A stretch of DNA of 39,789 nt, taken from NCBI RefSeq assembly GCF_001634385.1, contig NZ_LIIN01000011.1, forward strand, positions 1-39,789, given 5' to 3'. Position numbers and translations under genes: made by a program. The notes beneath the pieces were generated by a model. That model did no database searches, was not told the DNA's origin, and saw nothing but the letters and a program-made list of their open reading frames with translations. Each line of letters opens with the position of its first letter. Position 1 is the stretch's first letter. Source of the stretch: Rathayibacter tanaceti (lineage in GTDB: Bacteria > Actinomycetota > Actinomycetes > Actinomycetales > Microbacteriaceae). Of this stretch, positions 32,616 through 39,789 are shown in pieces.

Positions 32616-34343
32616 TCAGACCGCGAACTCGATGCCGGCGCCGGGAATGGCGGCGAGCAGCTCACGGGTGTACTCCTGCTGCGGCGAGTCGAACACCGTG
32701 TCGGTCGGGGCGTGCTCGACGATCCGCCCCTTCTGCATCACACAGACGTCGTCGGCGATCACGCGGACCACCGCCAGGTCGTGGGTGATGAACAGGTAGG
32801 TCAGCCCGAGCTCGGCCTGCAGATCGGCGAGGAGGCGGAGGATCTGCGCCTGGACGAGCACGTCCAGCGCCGACACCGCCTCGTCGAGCACCACGATCTC
32901 GGGCTTGAGCGCGAGCGCGCGGGCGATCGCCACGCGCTGGCGCTGGCCACCCGAGAGCTCGTTGGGGTACCGGCTCGCGATCACGCGCGGCAGGGACACC
33001 TGGTCGAGCAGCTCGAGGACTCGCTCGCGCTGCGACGCGCGGTCGCCGACCTTGTGCACGCGCAGCGGCTCCGAGATGGTGTTGCCGATGTTGTGCAGCG
33101 GGTCGAGCGAGCCATACGGGTCCTGGAACACCGGCTGCATCGAACGGCGCAGCGCCAGCATCTGCTTGCCCTTGAGCTTCTCGGTGCGGCGCCCGGCGAT
33201 CGAGATCGCTCCGGAGGTGGCCGTCTCGAGGCCGAGCACGAGACGCGCGATCGTCGACTTGCCCGAGCCGGACTCGCCGACGAGCGCCGTGGTGGTGCCC
33301 TTCGGGATCGAGAACGACACGCTGTCGACGGCGGTGAAGTCCTCGGCCTTCAAGCCGCCGCGGCGGATCTTGAAGACCTTCGTCAGGCCGTCGACCTCGA
33401 TCATCGGGGCGCCGGCGACGACCGCACCCGCCTGGTGGGCGCCGACGAGGTCGACCTCGCGGACGGCGGCGGACTCGCCGGGAACCGCCTCCGTCGCTGC
33501 ACCCGCCGTGGACTGGATGCGGCGCGAAGCGAGGCTCGGCGCCGCCGCGATCAGGCGCTGCGTGTAGGGGTGCTGCGGGTTCTGCAGCACCTCCACCGAG
33601 GCGCCGGACTCGACGATCCGCCCCTTGTACATCACGATGAGCTTCTCGGCGCGCTCCGCGGCGAGGCCCAGGTCGTGGGTGATGAACAGCAGCGCGGTGC
33701 CGTCGGTCTTCGTCAGAGTCTCGAGGTGGTCGAGGATGCGGCGCTGGACCGTGACGTCGAGCGCCGAGGTGGGCTCGTCGGCGATCAGGAGCTGCGGAGC
33801 GGCGGCCAGGCCGATGCCGATCAGCACGCGCTGGCGCATGCCTCCCGAGAACTGGTGTGGGAACTGCTTGAGCCGCTTCTCGGCGTCCGCGAGGCCCGCG
33901 TTCTGGAGGACCTCGATCGCCTTCGCGCGCACCTCCTTGCGACCGGTCGCGAGGCCGTTGGCCTTGATGGTCTCCTCGACCTGGAAACCGACCGACCACA
34001 CCGGGTTGAGGTTCGACATCGGGTCCTGCGGGACGTAGCCGATGCGGCGCCCGCGGATGTCCTCCAGCTCGGTCCTCGTCGCCGTGGCGAGGTCCTTGCC
34101 GTCGAACAGCACTGAGCCACCCGTGACGGTGCCGGTGCCGGGCAGCAGGCCGATGATCGCCGCGGCAGTCGTCGACTTGCCCGAGCCCGACTCCCCCACG
34201 ATCGCCACGGTCTGGCCGTGCTCGATCGTGAGGCTCACACCGCGGAGGGCGGGAACGAGGCCGCTGCCGGTCTGGAAGCCCACCTCGAGGTCGGTGACCT
34301 CGAGCAGGGGCCCCTTCGGCGCATTCGGTGTCGTGGACGTCAT
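32616..34343 (-). CDS. Oligopeptide ABC transporter, fused double ATPase (DppD-DppF type)
   Basis: 575 residues holding two complete nucleotide-binding domains. The first has Walker A GESGSGKST (50-58), signature FSGGMRQR (~165-172) and Walker B LLIADEP. The second has Walker A GESGSGKST (356-364), LSGGQRQR (~463-470) and Walker B VVLDEA. The linker (~270-312) is Ala/Val/Glu-rich. The halves correspond to OppD and OppF, usually separate proteins, so both ATPases come from one chain. Each half carries the C-terminal oligopeptide-family extension (NPQHPYTQRL; SPQQEYTRELLAAIPG). ATG 34343 overlaps the permease stop as ATGA. It is the last gene of the operon. Confidence 0.95.
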   Translation of the reverse strand: MTSTTPNAPKGPLLEVTDLEVGFQTGSGLVPALRGVSLTIEHGQTVAIVGESGSGKSTTAAAIIGLLPGTGTVTGGSVLFDGKDLATATRTELEDIRGRRIGYVPQDPMSNLNPVWSVGFQVEETIKANGLATGRKEVRAKAIEVLQNAGLADAEKRLKQFPHQFSGGMRQRVLIGIGLAAAPQLLIADEPTSALDVTVQRRILDHLETLTKTDGTALLFITHDLGLAAERAEKLIVMYKGRIVESGASVEVLQNPQHPYTQRLIAAAPSLASRRIQSTAGAATEAVPGESAAVREVDLVGAHQAGAVVAGAPMIEVDGLTKVFKIRRGGLKAEDFTAVDSVSFSIPKGTTTALVGESGSGKSTIARLVLGLETATSGAISIAGRRTEKLKGKQMLALRRSMQPVFQDPYGSLDPLHNIGNTISEPLRVHKVGDRASQRERVLELLDQVSLPRVIASRYPNELSGGQRQRVAIARALALKPEIVVLDEAVSALDVLVQAQILRLLADLQAELGLTYLFITHDLAVVRVIADDVCVMQKGRIVEHAPTDTVFDSPQQEYTRELLAAIPGAGIEFAV

Positions 34344-35308
34344 CGGAGGGCCCTCGCCTTCGGGTCGAGCGCGTCGCGGAGCGACTCGCCCAGGAGGATG
34401 AAGCTCAGCACCGTCACCGTCAGGGCGATCGACGGATAGATCAGCGTCTGCGGATTGGTGCGGAGGTCGCGCTGCGCCTGGCTGATGTCGTTGCCCCACG
34501 ACATCACCGAACCCGGCAGCCCGACACCGAGGAACGACAGCGTCGCCTCCGCGGTGATGGCGGCGCCGAGCGAGATGGTCGTGACGACGATGACGGGAGC
34601 GATCGAGTTCGGCAGCACGTGCCGGAACAGGATCGCCAGGCGGGACAGGCCCGTCGCAGTGGCGGCGCCGACGAAGTCGGACTGCTTCACGCGGAGGACC
34701 TCGGAGCGCAGCACCCGGGCCGTGGTCGGCCAGGCGAAGGCGCCGATCGCCAGAGCGATCACGAAGACGTTCCGGTGCTCCGAGAACACCGACATGATGA
34801 CGACCGCGGCCAGGATGTAGGGGATCGAGAAGAAGATGTCGCCCAGACGCATGATCACGGTGTCGACCCAGCCGCCGAAGAAGCCGGCCAGCGCGCCGCC
34901 GATGACTCCGGAGACGGTCGTGATGACGATCACGATCAGGCCGACGGTCAGCGACGTGGACGTGCCGTGGATGATCCGCGAGTAGACATCGCAGCCCTGC
35001 TTCGTGTATCCGAGGAGGCTGTCGCCGCCCGGGCCCTGATTGCTGAACGAGAGCGCGCACTGCCGCGGATCCACCGAGGTGAACAGGCCAGGGAACAGGG
35101 CGACCGCGATGACCACGAGGATCAGGACGCCCGAGATCCAGAACATCGGGCGCTTGCGCAGGTCGCGCCACGCGTCGCTCCAGAGGTTGCTGGGCTTCTC
35201 GTCGAGGCTGACGGCGTCGATCGAGGCGATCGGCGTCTCCTCGAGCGGGGCCACGAAGTGGTCGATGCGGCGGGGCTTCTGCGCGCCGCCGGGGAACTCA
35301 TTTGGCAT
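34340..35308 (-). CDS. Oligopeptide ABC transporter permease (DppC/OppC type)
   Basis: 322 residues with a ~50-residue cytoplasmic N-terminus, the OppC N-terminal helix (FWISGVLILVVIAVALFPG) and five further helices. The EAA-type loop that couples to the ATPase is VGAATATGLSRLAILFRHVLPNSIAP. The family's conserved exterior region LGYTKQGCDVYSRIIHGT follows the first helix. It forms the pore with the DppB-type permease. ATG at 35308 lies inside the end of the upstream permease gene (11-bp overlap). Confidence 0.94.
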   Translation of the reverse strand: MPNEFPGGAQKPRRIDHFVAPLEETPIASIDAVSLDEKPSNLWSDAWRDLRKRPMFWISGVLILVVIAVALFPGLFTSVDPRQCALSFSNQGPGGDSLLGYTKQGCDVYSRIIHGTSTSLTVGLIVIVITTVSGVIGGALAGFFGGWVDTVIMRLGDIFFSIPYILAAVVIMSVFSEHRNVFVIALAIGAFAWPTTARVLRSEVLRVKQSDFVGAATATGLSRLAILFRHVLPNSIAPVIVVTTISLGAAITAEATLSFLGVGLPGSVMSWGNDISQAQRDLRTNPQTLIYPSIALTVTVLSFILLGESLRDALDPKARALR

Positions 35309-36227
35309 AGCGGATCCTCGGGTCGAGTACGGCGTAGAGCAGGTCGACGAGGATGTTCACCACGAGGTAGAACAGCACCATGACCGTGACGAAGGAGACG
35401 ACCGTGGGCCGCTCCCCTCTGATGATCGCCTGATACAGGGTGTTCCCGACTCCGGGAACGTTGAAGATGCCCTCGGTCACGGTCGCGCCGACGATCAGGA
35501 GGCCGAAGTCGGCTCCGAACTGCGTCGTGACCGGGATGAGCGAGTTGCGCAGGATGTGCACGGGGATCACGCGGCGGCGCGGAAGACCCTTGCTGTAGGC
35601 GGTGCGCACGAAGTCCGAGCCGGCGGTCTCGATGATCGAGCCGCGGGTGAGGCGGATCGCCGAGGCGACCACGAAGAGAGCGAGCACGATCGCCGGCAGC
35701 AGCAGGCGCTGGAACGACACGTCTGCGCCGACCGTCGGGCTGAACCAGCCCAGCTGGATCGCGAAGAAGGACTGCGCGATGAAGCAGAGCACGAAGATCG
35801 GCACCGAGACGAGCAGGAGGCTCACGACGAGCGCGCTCGCATCGAAGAAGCTGCCCTTGCGCAGGCCGCTGATGAGGCCGATGGTCAGGGCGACGACGAT
35901 CTCGATGATGATCGCCATCATGGCCAGCGTCAGGGTGACCGGGAAGGTGCGGGCGAGGATCTCGTTGACCGACTGGCCCGAGAAGGAGATGCCGAAGTCG
36001 CCGCGGACGACGCCTCCCAGGTAGTACAGGTACTGGACGAAGAAGGGCTCGTTCAGGTGGTACTGCTCCTCGAGGCGGGCGAGGAGCGCGGGGCTCGGCG
36101 TCTTGTCGCCGAAGAGCGACAGGAGCGGGTTCCCCGGCATGGAGAAGACCATGAAGTAGATGAGGAACGTGGTGCCGATGAGCACGGGGACGGCTTGCAG
36201 GATGCGTCGGACGATGTAGGCGAGCAT
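35298..36227 (-). CDS. Oligopeptide ABC transporter permease (DppB/OppB type)
   Basis: 309 residues starting MLAYIVRRILQAVPVLIGTT, the standard DppB opening. It has six membrane helices, the coupling loop VRTAYSKGLPRRRVIPVHILRNSLIP, and the C-terminal LYAVLDPRIRYAK ending. It pairs with the DppC-type permease, whose gene overlaps its stop. It is separated from the binding-protein gene by 127 nt containing a strong hairpin. Confidence 0.95.
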   Translation of the reverse strand: MLAYIVRRILQAVPVLIGTTFLIYFMVFSMPGNPLLSLFGDKTPSPALLARLEEQYHLNEPFFVQYLYYLGGVVRGDFGISFSGQSVNEILARTFPVTLTLAMMAIIIEIVVALTIGLISGLRKGSFFDASALVVSLLLVSVPIFVLCFIAQSFFAIQLGWFSPTVGADVSFQRLLLPAIVLALFVVASAIRLTRGSIIETAGSDFVRTAYSKGLPRRRVIPVHILRNSLIPVTTQFGADFGLLIVGATVTEGIFNVPGVGNTLYQAIIRGERPTVVSFVTVMVLFYLVVNILVDLLYAVLDPRIRYAK

Positions 36228-36288
36228 GTCAGCCCTGCCGGTTCCGGTGTCGCATGGATGGAGACCTCATTCGATTGTGACCGAAACA

Positions 36289-36341
36289 GGGCGCTCCGCC
36301 CGTGCCCCGACCGGGTGGTCGACGGCACGGGCGAAGCGCCC
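36289..36341 (-). terminator. Intra-operon hairpin between the binding-protein and permease genes
   Basis: Two stacked stems, GGGCGCT/AGCGCCC (36289-36295 with 36335-36341) and GCCCGTGCC/GGCACGGGC (36298-36306 with 36324-36332), separated by a 2x2 internal loop. It sits 14 nt after the binding-protein stop. Such elements often raise the amount of binding protein over the membrane parts by partial termination or 3' protection. Confidence 0.65.
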
Positions 36342-36354
36342 CAGTGGTTCGAGC

Positions 36355-37974
36355 TTAGTTCTTGGTGATCTCGTAGTAGAGCGGCACCGAGTTCCAGCCG
36401 AACTCGACGTTGGACACGTTCTCGCTGTAGCCGCCGGTCACGTTCGCGTACCACAGGGGCAGCGAGGGGAGGTCCTGGAGGAGGATCTCCTGCGCCTGCT
36501 GGAACGTCTTGTTCGCAGCGTCGGTGTCGGAGTCGGAGAGGCCCTGCTGGACGAGGGCGTCGAACTCGGGGTTCGAGTAGTCGCCGTCGTTCGAGGAGCC
36601 GCCGGTCACGTACAGCGGGCCGAGGAAGTTGTTCAGGCTCGGGTAGTCGGCCTGCCATCCGGTGCGGAACGCGGTCTCGATCGAACGGTCGACGATCTTG
36701 GTGCGCGCCTCGGCGAAGGTCGGGTAGGCCTCGCCCTCGGCGTCGATCCCGAGAGTGTTCTTGATCGAGTTGGTGACCGCGTCGACCCAGCCCTGGTGGC
36801 CTCCGTCAGCGTTGTAGGCGATCTTGAAGGTCCCGTCCCAGGGGCTGATCGCGTCGGCCTGAGCCCACAGCTTCTTGGCCTCGTCGGCGTTGTACTCGAG
36901 GACCTCGGCGCCCGAGAGCGACTCGCTGTAGCCGTCGATCACCGGCGAGGTGAAGTCGGAGGCCGGGGTGCGGGTGCCGTCGAAGATGACGTCGGTGATC
37001 TCCTTGCGGTCGAAGGCCATCGAGATGGCCTGACGGCGCAGCTTGCCCTCCTCACCGCCGAAGTGCGCGAGGCGCTCCGGGATGGTGAACGACTGGAACA
37101 CGGCCGAGGGCTGGTTCACGGCGCGGTCGCCGAGGTCGCTCTGGAAGGTGCTGAACGCGGAGTCCGGGATCTGGTCGACCACGTCGACGTTGCCGGCGAG
37201 CAGGTCCGCGTAGGAGGCGTCCTGCGTCGCGTAGAAGACGATCTTCAGGCCGCCGTTCTTCGCCTCGCGGGGACCGGTGTAGTCCTCGTTCTTGGCCAGC
37301 TCGATCTGGACGTCGTGCTGCCAGGCGTCGTCGCCGTCCAGCTTGTACGGTCCGTTGCCGATGGGGTTCTGGCCGAACGCGTCCATGTCGTCGAACGCCA
37401 CGGCGGGGAGCGGGTAGAACGCCGAGTAGCCGAGGCTGATCGGGAAGTCCGACTGCGGCGCCTTGAGTGCGACGGTGAAGGAGGTGTCGTCGACGACCTT
37501 CAGACCGGTCAGCTCGCTGTCCTCGGTGTCGCTGAAGCCCTCGATGTTCGAGAAGAACGAGGAGCTGATCTGGTTGTTCGAGAGCTTGGCGCCATAGTTC
37601 CAGGCGTCCACGAACGAGCTCGACGTGACCGGGTCGCCGTTGGTGAAGGTCAGGCCCGACTTGATCGTGATGGTGTAGTTCTGGGCGTCGTCCGACTCGA
37701 TCGACTCGGCGACATCGTTCTCGGGGGCGCCCTTAGCGTCGTAGTAGACCAGGCCCGCGAAGATCTCGTCGAGGATCTTGCCGCCGCCCACCTCGTTGGT
37801 GTTGGTCGGGATCAGCGGGTTCTGGGGCTCGGAGCCGTTGGTGGAGATGATCGCGGCGGCGTCGCCTCCCGATGCACCCCCGCCCGAGTCGCCCGAGCTG
37901 CTGCAGCCGGCCAGGACCAGCGTGCTCGCGGCGACGAGCGCCAGAGCCCCGAGTCCGTAACGTCTGATGTTCAC
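36355..37974 (-). CDS. Oligopeptide-binding lipoprotein (OppA/DppA, SBP family 5)
   Basis: 539 residues. The signal peptide VNIRRYGLGALALVAASTLV ends with lipobox LAGC (C24 lipidated), followed by a Gly/Ser linker. The mature part is a family 5 solute-binding protein: EPQNPLIPTNTNEVGGGKIL near the N-terminus, SGLTFTNGDPVTSSSFVDAWNY (the SBP_bac_5 signature), and the C-terminal domain with DYPSLNNFLGPLY. It captures peptides outside the membrane and docks on the permeases. GTG 37974 follows a strong GGAGGAATA site. It is first in the operon. The peptide specificity cannot be read from the sequence. Confidence 0.95.
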   Translation of the reverse strand: MNIRRYGLGALALVAASTLVLAGCSSSGDSGGGASGGDAAAIISTNGSEPQNPLIPTNTNEVGGGKILDEIFAGLVYYDAKGAPENDVAESIESDDAQNYTITIKSGLTFTNGDPVTSSSFVDAWNYGAKLSNNQISSSFFSNIEGFSDTEDSELTGLKVVDDTSFTVALKAPQSDFPISLGYSAFYPLPAVAFDDMDAFGQNPIGNGPYKLDGDDAWQHDVQIELAKNEDYTGPREAKNGGLKIVFYATQDASYADLLAGNVDVVDQIPDSAFSTFQSDLGDRAVNQPSAVFQSFTIPERLAHFGGEEGKLRRQAISMAFDRKEITDVIFDGTRTPASDFTSPVIDGYSESLSGAEVLEYNADEAKKLWAQADAISPWDGTFKIAYNADGGHQGWVDAVTNSIKNTLGIDAEGEAYPTFAEARTKIVDRSIETAFRTGWQADYPSLNNFLGPLYVTGGSSNDGDYSNPEFDALVQQGLSDSDTDAANKTFQQAQEILLQDLPSLPLWYANVTGGYSENVSNVEFGWNSVPLYYEITKN

Positions 37975-38093
37975 TATTCCTCCAGTGGTGTGGGGGCGCG
38001 CGAGAAGTGGTTTCCCTGACGCGTGGGGTGCCGTGCGCGTGGCTACGGCGTCGGCGCACGAGACTGGTGGCCGTCGTGCGGATGCCGTGAACG

Positions 38094-38123
38094 AGACTAT
38101 GTATTCGCTCGCTATCTGCACAA
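38094..38123 (-). promoter_or_regulatory. Candidate promoter of the oligopeptide transporter operon
   Basis: On the minus strand TTGTGC (38118-38123), an 18-nt spacer and TAGTCT (38094-38099); predicted leader ~110 nt. Reasonable but not strong. Confidence 0.4.
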
Positions 38124-38138
38124 AAGCAGGTGGAAACC

Positions 38139-38154
38139 GTTACACAGCGGTAAC
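38139..38154. promoter_or_regulatory. GTTAC-N6-GTAAC inverted repeat upstream of the transporter promoter
   Basis: A 16-bp dyad, within ACCGTTACACAGCGGTAACC at 38136-38155, lies 15 nt upstream of the candidate -35 box on the transporter side and ~90 nt before the divergent CPBP gene. It is AT-richer than its surroundings and could bind a dimeric regulator. The regulator is unknown. Confidence 0.4.
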
Positions 38155-38243
38155 CAGGGGATGGAATCCTTGCGTCGATCCGCATGAAACGTGCGTCGCG
38201 CGGCCCCATGGCGCAACACATCGATCCAGAGGAGACCCACGGA

Positions 38244-39044
38244 GTGTCCACCGACCTGACAGCGTCCGGACGGCCCTCACGGCGGATCGGCATCGAGGTC
38301 CTGCTCGTCCTCGGGCTCTCGCTGGGCGCCTCCGCGGTCTACTCGATCGTGTCGATCACGAACCGGCTGACGCGGCCCACGTCGCTCGGCGATCAGACGG
38401 CGACGATCAACGGCGCGCTCAGCGACCGGCCGGTGTTCGACCTGGTCTATCAGCTGCTCGCCCTGTTCTTCGATCTCGTCCCCGTGGCGCTCTGCGCGTT
38501 CCTGCTCTGGCAGAGCTCGGGCCGGCCACTCGGGCGCCTCGGCCTGGACTTGCGGCGCCCGCTCGGTGATCTCGGCACGGGGACGGCCATCGCCGTCGCC
38601 ATCGGCGCGCCGGGCATCGCGCTCTACGCCGTGGGGCGTGCGCTCGGGATCACGGTCGCCGTGAGCGCCGCGCCCGACGACTGGCTCTGGTGGACGGTGC
38701 CGGTCCTGGTGCTCTCGGCGATCAGGGCGGGGGTGCAGGAGGAGGTCATCGTCATCGGCTACCTCTTCGCCCGCCTCGGCGATCTGGGCTGGGGGCGCTG
38801 GCGGATCCTGCTGACGAGCGCGCTCCTGCGGGGCAGCTACCACCTGTACCAGGGCATCGGGCCCTTCATCGGGAACGTGGTCATGGGGGTGGTCTTCGGG
38901 CTGTTCTACCAGCGCTTCGGGCGGACACTGCCGCTGGTGATCGCCCACTCGATCATCGACATCGTGTCGTTCGTCGGGTACCCGCTGGCCGTCGCGCTCT
39001 GGCCGGGCCTGTTCGCGCCGCCGACCCGGCAGAACGAAGGCTGA
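38244..39044 (+). CDS. CPBP-family intramembrane protease-like protein
   Basis: 266 residues with about seven membrane helices. The CPBP (Rce1-like) motifs are present: QEEVIVIGYLFARL (motif 1), LLRGSYHLYQG (motif 2, His) and AHSIIDI (motif 3, HxxxD). The canonical motif 1 EExxxR has Ile in place of Arg. The family includes prenyl-protein endopeptidases and bacteriocin-immunity proteins; the substrate here is unknown. GTG 38244 is chosen because GAGGAG lies 9 nt upstream; the ATGs at 38184 and 38208 are alternatives. It is divergent from the peptide transporter operon. Confidence 0.88.
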   Translation: MSTDLTASGRPSRRIGIEVLLVLGLSLGASAVYSIVSITNRLTRPTSLGDQTATINGALSDRPVFDLVYQLLALFFDLVPVALCAFLLWQSSGRPLGRLGLDLRRPLGDLGTGTAIAVAIGAPGIALYAVGRALGITVAVSAAPDDWLWWTVPVLVLSAIRAGVQEEVIVIGYLFARLGDLGWGRWRILLTSALLRGSYHLYQGIGPFIGNVVMGVVFGLFYQRFGRTLPLVIAHSIIDIVSFVGYPLAVALWPGLFAPPTRQNEG

Positions 39045-39073
39045 GAAGGCGGAGAGCGGCGTTCTCGGGCTCA

Positions 39074-39789
39074 TCAGCACTCCTGGCCTTCGTTGTGTCG
39101 GAGTGGGCAAGTCCTCGTGCCCCAGCGGTGCACTCCCTGCCGGACCATCGACGCGAGGACCGCCTCGGTCGCGGGCCACTCGTGGAGCACCTGGCGCGCA
39201 GACAGCCGCACGACGACGAACCCCCTGGCGTGGAGCGCGAGGCCTCGCCGGTAGTCCTCCTCGAGCTGCACCGAGCCGGCGTGGAACCGGCGCCCGTCGG
39301 TCTCCACGCACAGCCGGTCCCCGATCAGGTTGTCCAGCCGCCCGACTCCGGGGACGTGGACCTGCGCACGGACAGGGGCTCCGATCCGGACGGCGGCGAG
39401 GCGGATCCTGGTCTCCAGCCCGGACTGGCACAGAGGTTCGACCAGATCGAACAGGGCGCGCTTGCCGACCGGAGCGATGCCGCGCAGATCGAGGAGATCG
39501 GAGTAGGCGATCGCGCCGGAGTTCACCGCGGAGTCGAGGGCCATGACCGCCTCCTCAGCGGGGAGGCAGGTCAGAACGTGAAGGACGGACGAGCGGATGC
39601 CGTCGACCGACGCCGTCCCCGTGCCACACCCCGGCCAGCGCCGCCAGTGGAGCAGCACCCCTGGTCGCGGGCGCGCTGTCGCGTTCGGCGGCACGGCGAC
39701 GTGGAGCGGCCCCTCCGCGAGCACCCACAGGCCTGCCGCCACGAGTGCCGAAGCGCAGGTGAGCACACCGCCCGCTGCCACGGCGGCGA
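39074..39789 (-). CDS. DUF559 endonuclease-like protein (5' end beyond the window)
   Basis: At least 238 residues; the frame stays open to the window edge, and relatives begin further upstream, so the N-terminus is missing. The C-terminal ~100 residues are a DUF559/Vsr-like restriction-endonuclease fold: VPGVGRLDNLIGDRLCVETDGRRFH holds the D...ExD-type catalytic residues (D...LCVETDG), and the following helix and strand (YRRGLALHARGFVVVRL) match. The N-terminal part resembles the AbiEi-like region often joined to DUF559 in actinobacteria. Many genomes of this group carry several copies of unknown role. It is convergent with the CPBP gene. Confidence 0.82.
   Translation of the reverse strand, partial: AAVAAGGVLTCASALVAAGLWVLAEGPLHVAVPPNATARPRPGVLLHWRRWPGCGTGTASVDGIRSSVLHVLTCLPAEEAVMALDSAVNSGAIAYSDLLDLRGIAPVGKRALFDLVEPLCQSGLETRIRLAAVRIGAPVRAQVHVPGVGRLDNLIGDRLCVETDGRRFHAGSVQLEEDYRRGLALHARGFVVVRLSARQVLHEWPATEAVLASMVRQGVHRWGTRTCPLRHNEGQEC

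Noticed and set aside
30975-34115. A 1046-codon open frame on the plus strand
   Set aside because: It lies antisense to typA and the double ATPase gene, both unmistakable; its translation is low-complexity and Arg/Val/Asp-rich, as expected for the opposite strand of GC-rich genes.
1-39789. A new defence or mobile system
   Set aside because: No toxin-antitoxin pair, restriction set, reverse transcriptase, retron, transposase or phage gene was recognised; the only candidate, the DUF559 protein at the right edge, is a common actinobacterial family and is incomplete here.

Overview
The window is about 40 kb of very GC-rich DNA from the chromosome of an actinobacterium. Gene content and codon use fit the family Microbacteriaceae (Rathayibacter/Clavibacter-like); the genus is an inference. 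The density of core biosynthesis and translation genes, and the absence of any transposase, integrase, phage gene or CRISPR array, mark it as chromosomal backbone rather than an island.

Layout, left to right. (1) 1-7994, all minus strand: argS, an LmeA/DUF2993-like membrane-anchored protein, lysA, hom, thrC, thrB and the start of rho. This is the actinobacterial aspartate-family amino acid cluster, tightly packed with 4-bp start/stop overlaps. (2) 8108-13407: a small lipoprotein, a transglutaminase-like protease-fold enzyme, tRNA-Arg(CCG), a small zinc-ribbon protein, a small membrane peptide, an OmpR-type response regulator with its histidine kinase, and a general-stress-type membrane protein. 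(3) 13523-17967: a soluble PRC/MgtE_N/CBS protein, a DUF1003 protein and Mrp in one overlapping plus-strand operon, then tatB, an O-methyltransferase and a DUF3117 protein. (4) 18057-25754: a PIG-V-like GT-C membrane glycosyltransferase with dapE, divergent dapD, gltA, and a mshB-like deacetylase/fdxA/dapC group. (5) 25917-29409: efeUOB iron uptake behind a promoter carrying a DtxR/IdeR-like operator. (6) 29435-36227 and on to 37974: a 16-bp tandem repeat, a DsbA-like thioredoxin-fold membrane protein, typA/bipA, and a complete oligopeptide ABC transporter (binding protein, two permeases, fused double ATPase). (7) 38244-39789: a CPBP-family membrane protein and a partial DUF559 endonuclease-like protein.

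The genes cooperate mainly in the diaminopimelate/lysine/threonine pathway: dapD, dapC, dapE and lysA make meso-DAP and lysine, while hom, thrB and thrC make threonine. The rest covers protein synthesis (argS, typA, tRNA), Tat export (tatB, with EfeB as a likely Tat cargo), iron uptake and peptide uptake.

Three points stand out. Eight conserved genes (rho, thrC, hom, the DUF2993 gene, argS, mrp, dapD, dsbA-like) are each broken by tiny indels, nearly all explained by loss of one G or C; this looks like assembly error rather than decay. Nine genes start 6-8 nt after a TAnnnT -10 box and are predicted to make leaderless mRNAs, including the symmetrical dapE/dapD divergent pair. Gene order and strand match, in reverse, the M. 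tuberculosis Rv1165-Rv1297 interval as I recall it. I did not find a convincing new defence, mobile or metabolic system here; the most interesting signals are regulatory.
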